This document shows positions 9,196 to 17,757 of a DNA stretch of 40,525 bases, piece after piece. Location of the stretch: assembly GCA_900543515.1 (NCBI GenBank), contig UQRW01000017.1, forward strand, positions 1 through 40,525. The letters run 5' to 3'. The first letter of the stretch is position 1, and each line of letters begins with the position of its first letter. Both the position numbers and the translations under genes were made by a program. Under the pieces are notes generated by a model. The model had not been told where the DNA came from. It saw only the letters and a list, made by a program, of their open reading frames with translations, and ran no database searches. Origin of the DNA: an uncultured Collinsella sp. GTDB taxonomy: Bacteria; Actinomycetota; Coriobacteriia; Coriobacteriales; Coriobacteriaceae.

Positions 9196-9432
9196 CTAGT
9201 GGCTATGCGGGCAATTGGCGCAGCAGCCGCTCGTGGCGTTGGTGCTGGAGCCGCCGCTTCGTTGATCGGTGTTGTAGAAACCGCTGCCCTCAAATTTAAT
9301 GCCGCTGGCCGAGAACGTCTTGGTCGCCGGGGCACCGCAGCTGGGGCACACGACCTCGGGAGTCTCGGACATGGGATGCTCAACCTCAAACACGTTGCCG
9401 CAGCTCGAGCACTTGTAATCGTAGCGCGCCAT
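9196..9432 (-). CDS. FmdB-family zinc-ribbon protein
   Basis: A 78-residue protein starting MARYDYKCSSCGNVFE, with CxxC at about residues 8-11 and a second CPSC near residue 29. These four cysteines form the zinc ribbon typical of the FmdB/CxxC_CXXC_SSSS family. The C-terminal part is rich in Ser/Gly and ends with extra Cys and His (GCCANCPHSH), which might bind a second metal. The family was named from a proposed regulator of formamidase genes, but its general function is not established and I infer none here. A GGAAG Shine-Dalgarno precedes the ATG. It lies downstream of the glycogen locus on the same strand, separated from it by a hairpin. Confidence 0.85.
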   Translation of the reverse strand: MARYDYKCSSCGNVFEVEHPMSETPEVVCPSCGAPATKTFSASGIKFEGSGFYNTDQRSGGSSTNATSGCCANCPHSH

Positions 9433-9447
9433 AATACTTCCTTTTCA

Positions 9448-9476
9448 GCACAAAGCGGGCAGATCGCTCTGCCCGC
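9448..9476 (-). terminator. possible terminator of the GH13-GH77 gene
   Basis: An 8-bp GC-rich stem (9455-9462 with 9469-9476) with a 6-base loop lies 45 bases beyond the stop codon of the GH13-GH77 gene. Only a short T run follows on the minus strand (CTTTGTG), so termination may be partial, with read-through into the FmdB-type gene. Confidence 0.5.
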
Positions 9477-9520
9477 ATAAATTCAAACGTTTGTAACTGT
9501 ACCCTATATCGGGGGTTTTA

Positions 9521-12500
9521 TCACGCCTCGCCCCAGAATCTATGGGTGTTGCGCAGGAGCTGTGCAGTTTTGCCCTCGGCGGCCGCAACGTCGGCCTCAT
9601 CTGCCTGCCAGGTCCAGTTGCCCGTGGCGACACCCGGCACGTTCATACGCGCGTCGTCGCCAAGCCCCAGGACATCCTGCAGCGGCATCATCACCAGGGG
9701 AGCGTCGCTTGCCAGCGCGTCGCCCATCAGCTTGGCCGCCACCTCAACACCGCTCGGCTCGTCGCCGCCCGCGAAGGAGCGCGTGCACCAACCGGCGAGC
9801 GTCGACGTGTCGTGCGTCGAGGTGTACAGAATCTTGCCCGGCGTGGGACAGACACCGTTGCGGACGTCGTAGTCGCTAAACTCCAGCACGTCCATGCCTG
9901 GGAAGCCGCAGGTAGAAGCCATGGCTCGAACGCCGGGCGTCAGATAGCCCAGGTCCTCGGCGATAAAGTTGAGCGGCCCCAGCTCGTCATAGGCAGTCTG
10001 GAACAGGTCCTTGCCCGGTCCCGCCAGCCAGCGACCGTCGGCGCAGGCCTTGCCTGCGGGAATGCTAAAGTAGCTGTGGAATCCCAGGAAGTGGTCCAGT
10101 CGCACGCGGTCGTAGAGTGAGAACGCGCGACGCAGACGGTCCATCCACCAGCGGTAGCCGTTCTCCTTCATGTGATCCCAACGGAAGGTGGGGTTGCCCC
10201 ACACCTGGCCCTCGGGCGCAAAATTGTCGGGCGGCGCGCCAGAAATCTCAATCGCCTTGCCGGTATCGGACAGCCAGAAGTTCTCGGGCTCGCTCCATGC
10301 GTCTGCCGAATCGTCCGAAACATACATAGGAATGTCGCCGATGACCTCGATACCCTTCTTGTGCGCATAGTTCATGAGCTCGCACCAGGCCAGATCAAAG
10401 CGGTACTGCATGTACGCCTGCAGCTCTGCCTCGTCGTGGAAACGCTTGTCATCGATCAGATACTCGTTGTAGCGCGCGACATCTGCCGGCCAATCGTGGC
10501 GCGACTCGCCCTCAAAGTACTTCTTAACGGCCATGTAGACGCAGTACTTCTCGAGCCAGTCGGCGTTGCGATGCTTAAACGCCGTGTAGAGCGGGTCTGC
10601 ATCCTCGCCGCCACGAGCTTTCCAAGTCTCAAAGTCGGCCGCCAGTTCCTCTTGGCTTTCGGGCAGCAGGTCAATATTGCCCGCAAAGGCCGAAGGCCCA
10701 GCGTAAGGGGAGCGGAAGAAATCCGTCGGGTTGACAGGCAGAACCTGCCAGTAGCGCATGCCCATGGCGGCCAGGTGGTCGATGAAGCGACGCGTGGGTG
10801 CGCCAATCGTGCCGGGCTTGCCGTCGTCGGTGGGCACCGAGGTGATGTGGCACACGACGCCCGCGCCGTGATCGAGCGGCTCCTGCAGGCGCTGTTCGGC
10901 ATGGTGATAGATGATCGACGAGCCCAGCGGATACAGGTCAAGCGTGACCGTACCGTTGTGGATCTCGCACTCGTGACCGCTAATGACATCGCTCGCACAT
11001 TCGCCGAGCGCCGGGATTGTCACGCGATGCGAATTGCGCAGGCTGCGGTTGATGATGACGGTCGCGGACTCGCCGTCCTTGCCCGTACGGTTGTAAGCCA
11101 GCACCTCGTCGTTGAGCGCGAACGCCTTGATCTCGCCGTCGATCATAAAAGGCAGCGCACGGCGCACGGCAGATGCGTTCTTGACGATCGCGAGCGTGTC
11201 GAAGTCGTGCAGGTCTTCCTTGGTCGGCAGGGTGCGACGGTTGCCCGGGTCGGTAAGGCCCTCCAAGCCGTACTCATCGCCGTAGTAAATCGAAGGCACG
11301 CCGGGGAAGGTCATCTGCATAAGCGTGGCGAGCCAAAAACGGCTCTTGGCCAGGCCCATCGCGCCTTCGTCCAAGCGCCATTTGCTGCGCTCGCACTCGG
11401 GCAGCTGCGACTCGTCGGGGCCGCCGCCGAGCACCGAGATGATGCGCGGACGGTCGTGGCTCGAAAGCAGGTTGAGCGCGCAAGACAGGGCCTCGCGCGG
11501 ATAGTTCTCGCGCAGGGTCTCGATGTCCTCGGCAGCCTCGTAGGCGTTTTTGTAGCCCATCAAAAAGCCGATGACCATGTCGCGGAAGGGGTAGTCCATT
11601 GCGGAGTCCAGCTCGGAGCCCTGCAGGTAGCGGCGCAGATGGCCGTAGCTGATCTTGTTGGAGGCGTCTTCCCAGACCTCGCCGAGCAACAGTGCATCGG
11701 GCTTTTCGGCGAGCACGGCCTTCTTGATCTCGGCCAAGAAGTCGTCGGAGAGCTCGTCGGCCACGTCCAGGCGCCAGCCATGGGCACCGGCGCGCAGCCA
11801 TTTGCGGATGACGCCGTCCTTGCCCAGGAGCTTCTCGCGCACCAGCTCGGATTTCTCGTTGATGGCGGGCATGTTGCCCACGCCCCACCAGCAATCGTAC
11901 GAGCCGTCCTCGTGGAAGGTAAACGCATCGCGCCACGGGGAATCCTCGCTCTGCCAGGCGCCCACGCCGGGGTAGTTGCCGTAGCGGTTGAAATAGATGG
12001 AGTCGTCGCCCGTGTGGTTGAAGACGCCGTCCAGAATAATGGAAATGCCCAGCTTCTCGGCTGCCTGGCACAGCTCGGTAAAGTCTTGTTCTGTGCCCAG
12101 AATCGGGTCGATCTTGGTGTAATCGGCGGTGTCGTAGCGATGGTTGCTTGCGGCCTCAAAGATGGGGTTGAGGTAGATGGCCGTAAAGCCCAGCTCGGCG
12201 ATGCGGGGCAGGTCTTCCTGGATACCCTTAAGCGAGCCGCCGTAGAAGTCCCAGGTCTTGATAGAGCCGTCCTCGGCGCGCTCGTACACGGGCGGCTCGT
12301 TCCAGTCCTCGACCATGCGGCGCTGAATGCCCTTGCGCGGTTTTTCGAGTTGGGCCATTGTACGTTCGCGCCAATGCTCATCGCGCGCGTAGCGATCGGG
12401 GAAGATCTGGTACACCATGCCGCGCTCGTACCAGGTGGGACGGTTCTCGCGGTGCTTGTAGACGGTAATCTGGAAGGACGGTACCTCGGCGTAGTCGTAG

Positions 12501-12817
12501 GTTACGCCCTCGCCGCCAGTGCGGCCCTGCGGCGCGCCCAAGCGAACCTCGGGCTGGCCCTCGATATTGCATATAAAGCTGTACCACACAAGACACGGTT
12601 CGGTGCATTTGAGCTCGCCGGTAAAAATGCCATCGCCCTCGTGCTCCATCGGAATCAGGGTCTCGCCGACGCCATCGACCCAGGTGCGCAGGGTGAGCGT
12701 TGCCTGGTTGGGATCGGCGTCCTCCAAAATCACCGACAGCGAAACGGAAGTTCCTGTGGTCACAGCGCCAAACGGAGTGCGAAACTGCGGCAGACGGCTG
12801 TTGTGTATCAATCTCAT
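9521..12817 (-). CDS. GH13-GH77 fusion: amylase/debranching domain plus 4-alpha-glucanotransferase
   Basis: A 1098-residue intracellular enzyme with two glucan-active halves. Residues about 1-120 look like a starch-binding (CBM34-like) N-domain. About 130-650 form a GH13 alpha-amylase/neopullulanase-type unit with its triad: Asp351 (RLDVADE), Glu380 (GEVW) and Asp455 (SHDR). About 670-1098 form a GH77 amylomaltase (MalQ type) with Asp908 (RLDHF), Glu954 (AEDLG) and Asp1003 (THDT). All six catalytic residues are present, so both halves should be active. I infer that the GH77 half shifts maltosyl units and the GH13 half hydrolyses alpha-1,6 or short alpha-1,4 links, clearing the limit dextrin left by GlgP. 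No signal peptide is seen. It is last in the glycogen locus but has its own upstream operator-like site. Confidence 0.92.
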   Translation of the reverse strand: MRLIHNSRLPQFRTPFGAVTTGTSVSLSVILEDADPNQATLTLRTWVDGVGETLIPMEHEGDGIFTGELKCTEPCLVWYSFICNIEGQPEVRLGAPQGRTGGEGVTYDYAEVPSFQITVYKHRENRPTWYERGMVYQIFPDRYARDEHWRERTMAQLEKPRKGIQRRMVEDWNEPPVYERAEDGSIKTWDFYGGSLKGIQEDLPRIAELGFTAIYLNPIFEAASNHRYDTADYTKIDPILGTEQDFTELCQAAEKLGISIILDGVFNHTGDDSIYFNRYGNYPGVGAWQSEDSPWRDAFTFHEDGSYDCWWGVGNMPAINEKSELVREKLLGKDGVIRKWLRAGAHGWRLDVADELSDDFLAEIKKAVLAEKPDALLLGEVWEDASNKISYGHLRRYLQGSELDSAMDYPFRDMVIGFLMGYKNAYEAAEDIETLRENYPREALSCALNLLSSHDRPRIISVLGGGPDESQLPECERSKWRLDEGAMGLAKSRFWLATLMQMTFPGVPSIYYGDEYGLEGLTDPGNRRTLPTKEDLHDFDTLAIVKNASAVRRALPFMIDGEIKAFALNDEVLAYNRTGKDGESATVIINRSLRNSHRVTIPALGECASDVISGHECEIHNGTVTLDLYPLGSSIIYHHAEQRLQEPLDHGAGVVCHITSVPTDDGKPGTIGAPTRRFIDHLAAMGMRYWQVLPVNPTDFFRSPYAGPSAFAGNIDLLPESQEELAADFETWKARGGEDADPLYTAFKHRNADWLEKYCVYMAVKKYFEGESRHDWPADVARYNEYLIDDKRFHDEAELQAYMQYRFDLAWCELMNYAHKKGIEVIGDIPMYVSDDSADAWSEPENFWLSDTGKAIEISGAPPDNFAPEGQVWGNPTFRWDHMKENGYRWWMDRLRRAFSLYDRVRLDHFLGFHSYFSIPAGKACADGRWLAGPGKDLFQTAYDELGPLNFIAEDLGYLTPGVRAMASTCGFPGMDVLEFSDYDVRNGVCPTPGKILYTSTHDTSTLAGWCTRSFAGGDEPSGVEVAAKLMGDALASDAPLVMMPLQDVLGLGDDARMNVPGVATGNWTWQADEADVAAAEGKTAQLLRNTHRFWGEA

Positions 12818-12878
12818 AGTACGGTCCAGTTCAATAGAATCATGGCATGCTGGCCATGGGCTTTACGCACAGGATGTA

Positions 12879-12884
12879 AGTATA
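12879..12884 (-). promoter_or_regulatory. possible -10 box of the GH13-GH77 gene
   Basis: TATACT on the minus strand, about 60 bases before the start codon. No good -35 hexamer is found at 16-18 bases. A further TATACA-like stretch lies near 12902-12907, so the true start site is uncertain. Confidence 0.3.
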
Positions 12885-12940
12885 TCTGTTGTACACAGGC
12901 TGTATAAACAACATCCGTTTACCATCGGCGAACGGTTGTC

Positions 12941-12960
12941 CTAGAAAATCGTTTTACCAA
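12941..12960 (-). promoter_or_regulatory. operator-like site upstream of the GH13-GH77 gene
   Basis: On the minus strand this reads TTGGTAAAACG followed by ATTTTCTAG. It shares its first 11 bases exactly with a site between glgB and the HAD gene (22827-22837). The centre AAACG-TTT is like that of LacI-family operators. A weaker GGTAAACG half-site lies at 12916-12923. It is 124 bases from the start codon. Confidence 0.5.
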
Positions 12961-12972
12961 CTACCTACAGAG

Positions 12973-12999
12973 AAGGGGCGCCCGGTTGGAGCGCCCCTT
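12973..12999 (-). terminator. hairpin after glgA
   Basis: A 9-bp GC-rich stem (AAGGGGCGC at 12973-12981 with 12991-12999) sits 37 bases past the glgA stop. No strong T-tract follows on the minus strand, so it may be a weak terminator or a 3'-end stabiliser between glgA and the GH13-GH77 gene. Confidence 0.5.
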
Positions 13000-13035
13000 A
13001 CTTAGGGTTTGATGAGGTTTTGGATCGCCTGCGGG

Positions 13036-15279
13036 CTAGCGGCGCTTGCGGGTGGCCGTTGCCTTGCGGACGGAGGTCTTCTTGGTCGGAGCCTTTTCCT
13101 CGGCCTGAGCGGCGGGGGAGACCGGGGCCTCCTTGGCGGGCTCGGGCTTGGCCTTTACCTCGGTCTTGGGCTCAACTTTGACAGCAGCGGGCTTAGCCTC
13201 TGCCTTGGGAGCGGCAGCTTTGGTCGTGGTCTTTTTGGCCGTCGTCGTGGTGCGCTTGCGTGTAGTGGTCTTGGCGGTTGGCTTGGCCTCGACGGTTACC
13301 TCGGCCTTGGACTCGGCGGGCGTCTCCTCGACTTTGGCGGCCGGCTTTGCGGCTGCCTTGGTCGTGGCGGTCTTCGTGGTCGTCGACTTCGTAGCCGTGG
13401 TCTTCTTGGCTGCCGTTACCTTCTTGGCGGTCGTGGTCTTGGACGCCGTCGACTTCTTGGCAGTGGTCTTGGCCGGAGCCTTAGCGGCCGGCTTGGTCTC
13501 AGCGACCTCAGCCATTACCTCGGGAGCAGCCTCGGCCTCGACGGCCTTCTTGGCAGCTGCGGTGGTGCGCTTGCGCGTGGTCGTTGCCTTGGCGGCCGTT
13601 GTTTTTGTCGTGGCAACCTTGGTCGTCGTAACCTTCTTAGCGGTCGTCTTGCGGGTCGTGGTCTTCTTAGCAGCGGGCTTGGCCTCGGCCTCTGCCTCAG
13701 GAGCAACCTCGGCCTTCACCTCAGGCTCGGCCTTTGCGGGCTTAGCCTCAACCGGCTTCTCCTCGGCCTTGGGCTCCTCAACGGCAGCAACCTCAACCGC
13801 CGCCGGCCTCTCGATCTCCGGATGCATAAAGAAGTACAGGTCCAGATACTTATCGGCCGAGCGCGTCCAGCTAAAGTCCTGGCTCATGGCCTGCGTGACC
13901 AGCTGATTCCAGGCGTCGCGGTTGTCCCAGAACAGGCGTGCCGCGCGGAACACGGCGTCGCCCATCTCGTCGCCGTTAAAGTTGCTAAACGAGAAGCCCG
14001 TGCCCTCGCCGGTAAACTCGTTGTACGGGATCACGGTGTCCTTCAGGCCACCGGTCTCGCGCACGATGGGCAGGGTGCCGTAGCGCATAGCGATGATCTG
14101 CGACAGGCCGCAGGGCTCAAACTTCGACGGCATCAGGAACATATCGGCGGCGGCGTACATACGCTGCGACAGCGCAGGATCGAACTCGATGCGCGCGGCC
14201 ATGGTGCCGGGGTACTTGTCCTGGAAGTAGCGCAGGCCGTCCTCGTAGTCGCGGTCGCCGGTGCCCAGCACCGCCACCTGCACGCCGCCGGCCAGAATGC
14301 GGTCGAGCGCGTACATGACCAGGTCCATGCCCTTCTGACGCGTCAGGCGCGTGACCATCACCATCAGCGGACGGTCGTCGCGGACCTCGAGGCCCAGCTC
14401 CTCCTGCAGCTTGGCCTTGCAAACGGCCTTGCCGGAGCGGTCCTCAACGGTGTAGTTGGCGGCAATGCGCTTGTCGGTCGCCGGGTCAAAGCCCGCGACG
14501 TCAATGCCATTCAGAATGCCCTGCAGCGCGTAAGAGCGCTCGCGCAGCACGCCGTCCAGGCCCTCGCCAAACTCGGGCGTCTGGATCTCGCCCGCATAGG
14601 TGGGGCTCACCGTGGTGATGGCGTCGGCATAGCGCAGCGCGCCCAGCATGTAGTTGATGCTGCAGGCGTCGCAACGTAGCTGCGAGGCGGCAGCCGGAAT
14701 GTGCGCCACACCCAGGATGTCCTCCATCACGGTGTCGCTAAACTGGCCCTGGAACGCCACGTTGTGGATCGAGAACACGGTCTTGACGCGCTCGTAGAGC
14801 GGCAGGCCCTGGTAGAACTCACGCAAAAACACGGGCGCCAGCGCCGTCTGCCAGTCGTTGCAGTGCAGGATGTCGCACTCAAAGCCGGCGGGCAGGTGCT
14901 GCAGGCTCTCGGTGATGGCCTTGGAGAAGAACGCAAAGCGCTCGCCGTCGTCAAAGAAGCCGTACGGATAGCCGCGCGCGAAGTAGCGCTCGTTGTCGAT
15001 GAACATATAGGTGACGCCGTCGTGCTCGAGCTTCTCGAGTCCGCAGTACTCATTGCGCCAGCCCAGGCTCACGTAAAAGTCCGAGAAGTGCTCCATCTGC
15101 GCCTTGTACTCGTCCTTGATGGTGGCGTACTTGGGCACCATCACGATTACTTCGGCGCCGGCGCGCACAAGCGCCGCAGGCAGCGAGCCCGCCACGTCGC
15201 CCAGGCCACCGGTCTTCACAAACGGTGCGCACTCGGCCGAGGCAAACACGATCTGCATCTTTTTGCTGGAATCAGCCAT
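13036..15279 (-). CDS. glgA: glycogen synthase with a long histone H1-like C-terminal tail
   Basis: Transfers glucose from ADP-glucose to the growing alpha-1,4 glucan. Residues 1 to about 487 are a normal bacterial GT5 synthase: the ADP-glucose loop KTGGLGDV begins at Lys22, and the second domain has the KFEPCGL motif. That part alone equals the usual full length. The remaining ~257 residues (about 491-747) are low-complexity: acidic Ala/Glu/Pro blocks alternate with strongly basic Lys/Thr/Ala/Arg blocks such as KKTTTRKTTAKK, ending TRKRR. The tail is in frame and uses the gene's normal codons (AAG, ACC, GCC), so it is not a frameshift product. The start at 15279 has an AGGGAGA Shine-Dalgarno; an upstream ATG at 15321 lacks one and lies in a hairpin. 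Cytosolic. Confidence 0.95.
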   Translation of the reverse strand: MADSSKKMQIVFASAECAPFVKTGGLGDVAGSLPAALVRAGAEVIVMVPKYATIKDEYKAQMEHFSDFYVSLGWRNEYCGLEKLEHDGVTYMFIDNERYFARGYPYGFFDDGERFAFFSKAITESLQHLPAGFECDILHCNDWQTALAPVFLREFYQGLPLYERVKTVFSIHNVAFQGQFSDTVMEDILGVAHIPAAASQLRCDACSINYMLGALRYADAITTVSPTYAGEIQTPEFGEGLDGVLRERSYALQGILNGIDVAGFDPATDKRIAANYTVEDRSGKAVCKAKLQEELGLEVRDDRPLMVMVTRLTRQKGMDLVMYALDRILAGGVQVAVLGTGDRDYEDGLRYFQDKYPGTMAARIEFDPALSQRMYAAADMFLMPSKFEPCGLSQIIAMRYGTLPIVRETGGLKDTVIPYNEFTGEGTGFSFSNFNGDEMGDAVFRAARLFWDNRDAWNQLVTQAMSQDFSWTRSADKYLDLYFFMHPEIERPAAVEVAAVEEPKAEEKPVEAKPAKAEPEVKAEVAPEAEAEAKPAAKKTTTRKTTAKKVTTTKVATTKTTAAKATTTRKRTTAAAKKAVEAEAAPEVMAEVAETKPAAKAPAKTTAKKSTASKTTTAKKVTAAKKTTATKSTTTKTATTKAAAKPAAKVEETPAESKAEVTVEAKPTAKTTTRKRTTTTAKKTTTKAAAPKAEAKPAAVKVEPKTEVKAKPEPAKEAPVSPAAQAEEKAPTKKTSVRKATATRKRR

Positions 15280-15302
15280 ATTGTCTCCCTGTTGCAATTC
15301 GA

Positions 15303-15336
15303 GAATAGCCGCCTGGCGCAAACCGGGCGGCTATTC
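15303..15336 (-). promoter_or_regulatory. intercistronic hairpin between glgD and glgA
   Basis: A perfect 11-bp stem (15303-15313 with 15326-15336) lies in the 89-base gap before glgA. No T-tract follows, so it is more likely an mRNA-stability or processing element than a full terminator. Confidence 0.55.
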
Positions 15337-15368
15337 TACGTGTTACGAGCGATATTGCGGTGCCAACG

Positions 15369-16496
15369 TTAACGTACGATGGTGGTATCGGAAGTTAACG
15401 GAGCCTTGCCCAGTACCAGGATGTTCTCGGGCGTGCCGCGAAGCTCGGTGTTGGTGGGAACCACGTTGTTCTTGTCCAGGATGGCGTTCTCAACGCGGGC
15501 ACCGCTCTTGATGATGCAGCTCTGGTTGATGATCGAGTTGGTCACCGAAGCGCCTTCCTCGACCACGACGCCGCGCGACAGGATCGAGTTGCGCACGGTG
15601 CCCTTGATGATGCAGCCGGCCGAGATGATCGAGTTGCACGCGTGGCTGCCGGTCGCATAGCGCGAAGGCGGCACGTCGTGAGCCTTGGTCAGGATCGGGC
15701 GCTCGGGGTCAAAGAGCTGGTCGGCCACGGTCTGGTCGAGCAGGTCCATGCTGCGGCGATACAGCGACTTCTCGCTAAACACGCCCACGACCTCGCCCTT
15801 GTACTCGTAGCTGCACACGTCGATGTTGCCAAAGTCGCCCTGGAGTGCCTCGAGCAGGTCCAGATAGTCGGCGGCCTGGTAGTGGTCGATGATCTCGAGC
15901 AGCGTCTCGCGGTTGACGATGCAGCAGTCCATAGAGGCGTTGTCGCCATACACGACGCCGGCGCTCACGCCCTTCAGGCGGCCGTTCTCGTTGATCTGCA
16001 GCTTGGTCTCGTCATCGACATTGCGCGTGGCCTTGCAGTACACCACGGTCATCTGGGCGCCGGAGTTCTCGTGCGCCTCGATGATGGTGTTGAGGTCCAT
16101 GTTAAAGATGATGTTGGTGCCCATCATCACAACGTAGGGCTTGTCCGAGCGCTGGAACAGCGTCTTGTTGGAGATGATGTCGCGCAGCAGGAAGCGCATG
16201 CCGCCCTTGGTGGTGCCATACGCGTTGCCGGGCACCATGAACAGGCCGCCCTTCTTGCGGTCCAGGCCCCAGTCCTTGCCCGAGCCCACGTGGTCGATCA
16301 GTGAGCGGTAGTTGCCCGGCATGACGACGCCGACGGTCTTGATGCCGGCATTCATCATGTTGGACAGCGGGAAGTCGATCAGGCGGTAGCGGCCCAAAAA
16401 CGGAACGGACGCGATGGGGCGGTCCTTGAGCAGCACGCTGCCGTAGGTCGAAGAGTAGTTAGCGGTGATATAACCGATGGCCTTGCGATTGATCAT
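15369..16496 (-). CDS. glgD: GlgD, non-catalytic partner of ADP-glucose pyrophosphorylase
   Basis: A 375-residue paralogue of GlgC. It keeps the nucleotidyltransferase fold (VPFLGRYRLIDFPLSN near residue 30) and the C-terminal left-handed beta-helix made of hexapeptide-like repeats. It lacks the N-terminal GGxGxRL nucleotide-binding signature present in GlgC, having ITANYSSTYGS instead. In Bacillus and relatives GlgD of this kind forms a heterotetramer with GlgC and raises its activity; the same role is inferred here. The chosen ATG at 16496 is 4 bases past the glgC stop, with an AAGGGGGAA Shine-Dalgarno inside the glgC end. A longer frame from 16535 would overlap glgC without benefit. Tight coupling suits equal production of both subunits. 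Confidence 0.9.
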   Translation of the reverse strand: MINRKAIGYITANYSSTYGSVLLKDRPIASVPFLGRYRLIDFPLSNMMNAGIKTVGVVMPGNYRSLIDHVGSGKDWGLDRKKGGLFMVPGNAYGTTKGGMRFLLRDIISNKTLFQRSDKPYVVMMGTNIIFNMDLNTIIEAHENSGAQMTVVYCKATRNVDDETKLQINENGRLKGVSAGVVYGDNASMDCCIVNRETLLEIIDHYQAADYLDLLEALQGDFGNIDVCSYEYKGEVVGVFSEKSLYRRSMDLLDQTVADQLFDPERPILTKAHDVPPSRYATGSHACNSIISAGCIIKGTVRNSILSRGVVVEEGASVTNSIINQSCIIKSGARVENAILDKNNVVPTNTELRGTPENILVLGKAPLTSDTTIVR

Positions 16497-16500
16497 CGGA

Positions 16501-17649
16501 TCATTCCCCCTTCCCGATAACGACGTCATTTCCAACGACGGCCGTATCCTTGGTGGTATCGACAGAGCCGAGCTTCACGCCCTCTTCGACCGTGGAGTTC
16601 TCGCCCAAAATAGCGCGGCAGATGTGCGCGCCGCTCTTGACGTGCGCACCCGGCAGCAGCACGGAGTCCTCAACCACGGCGCGCTCCTCGATGATGACAT
16701 CGGTCGAAAGGATCGAGTGGCGAGCGGTGCCGTAGATCTTGCAGCCGTTGGAGACCAGGCAGTCGTCCAGGCGACCATCCGGGCCAATGTAGTGCGGCGG
16801 ACGCGTGGTGATGTTGGACATGATGGGGAAGTGCTTGTCGAACAGATCGAATTCGGGGTTGTTGCCCAGCAGGTCCATCGAGGTCTCGTGGAAGCTGGCG
16901 ATGGTGCCGACATCCTTCCAAAAGCCGTGGAACTCGTAGCTGTACAGGCGCTTGCCCTCGCCGAGCAGCTTGGGGATGATGTCCTTGCCAAAGTCGTGGC
17001 TCGAGCGCTGGTCCAGAGCGTCCTCCTCGAGCGCCTCGATCAGTACGTCGGCCGAGAAGATGTAGATGCCCATGGACGCGAGGTTCGAATCGGGCTTATC
17101 GGGCTTCTCGGTGAACTTGGTGATGCGGCCGTCCTCGGGGTCGGTGGTCAGGATGCCAAAGCGGCTGGCCTCCTCCCACGGCACGGGCATAACGCTCACC
17201 GTGAGGTCGGCGTTGTTCTCAATGTGCGTCTTGAGCATCTTGCGGTAGTCCATGCGATACAGGTGATCGCCCGAAAGAATCAGGACGTACTTGGGGTCGT
17301 TGGCCTTGATGTAGTCCAGGTTCTGCGTAATGGCGTCGGCCGTGCCCGCATACCAGGCGCCGCCGGTCTGCGTCTCGTACGGCGGCAGGATCGACACGCC
17401 GCCGTCGCGGCTGTCCAGATCCCACGCCTCGCCGGAGCCCACATAGGCATGCAGCAGGTAGGGGCGGTACTGCGTCAGGACGCCCACCGTGTCGATGCCC
17501 GAGTTGGAGCAGTTGGAGAGCGAAAAGTCGATAATGCGGAACTTGCCACCAAAGCTAACCGCCGGCTTGGCGATCTTTTGGGTGAGTGCCCCCAATCGGC
17601 TGCCCTGTCCTCCTGCGAGGAGCATCGCGATGCATTCTTTCTTACTCAT
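16501..17649 (-). CDS. glgC: ADP-glucose pyrophosphorylase (catalytic subunit)
   Basis: Makes ADP-glucose from glucose-1-phosphate and ATP, the committed step of glycogen synthesis. The 382-residue protein has the intact N-terminal signature LAGGQGSRLGALT (about 11-23) followed by KPAVSFGGKFRIIDF. GTADAITQN lies near residue 100, and a C-terminal beta-helix domain is present. Length is typical of Gram-positive GlgC (about 380). GAAGGAGA precedes the ATG by 5 bases. It follows glgP after a 108-base gap with a strong hairpin and leads directly into glgD. Confidence 0.95.
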   Translation of the reverse strand: MSKKECIAMLLAGGQGSRLGALTQKIAKPAVSFGGKFRIIDFSLSNCSNSGIDTVGVLTQYRPYLLHAYVGSGEAWDLDSRDGGVSILPPYETQTGGAWYAGTADAITQNLDYIKANDPKYVLILSGDHLYRMDYRKMLKTHIENNADLTVSVMPVPWEEASRFGILTTDPEDGRITKFTEKPDKPDSNLASMGIYIFSADVLIEALEEDALDQRSSHDFGKDIIPKLLGEGKRLYSYEFHGFWKDVGTIASFHETSMDLLGNNPEFDLFDKHFPIMSNITTRPPHYIGPDGRLDDCLVSNGCKIYGTARHSILSTDVIIEERAVVEDSVLLPGAHVKSGAHICRAILGENSTVEEGVKLGSVDTTKDTAVVGNDVVIGKGE

Positions 17650-17690
17650 CGATTTCTCCTTCTGTCATCGATGTTCTTAAACCCATTAGC

Positions 17691-17719
17691 GACGGGCGCG
17701 GCGCTCGGTCGCGCCCGTC
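17691..17719 (-). promoter_or_regulatory. intercistronic hairpin between glgP and glgC
   Basis: A perfect 10-bp GC-rich stem (17691-17700 with 17710-17719) with a 9-base loop. No T-tract follows on the minus strand. It may set the relative mRNA level of glgP versus glgC-glgD. Confidence 0.55.
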
Positions 17720-17757
17720 GAGTAATGCCGTGCTGGCATAAGGGAGCTCGCGCGCCT

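Noticed and set aside
10172..12907. Open frame of about 911 codons on the plus strand across the GH13-GH77 gene
   Set aside because: Mirror image of a gene with all six catalytic residues intact; no motifs or ribosome site of its own.
13036..13806. GlgA tail as a frameshift or assembly artefact
   Set aside because: The frame is continuous with the catalytic domain, the codons match the rest of the gene, and GlgB has a similar tail.
13009..14679. Gly/Leu-rich open frame on the plus strand opposite the GlgA tail
   Set aside because: Its composition is simply the complement of the Lys/Ala/Thr repeats in the glgA tail; nothing supports translation.
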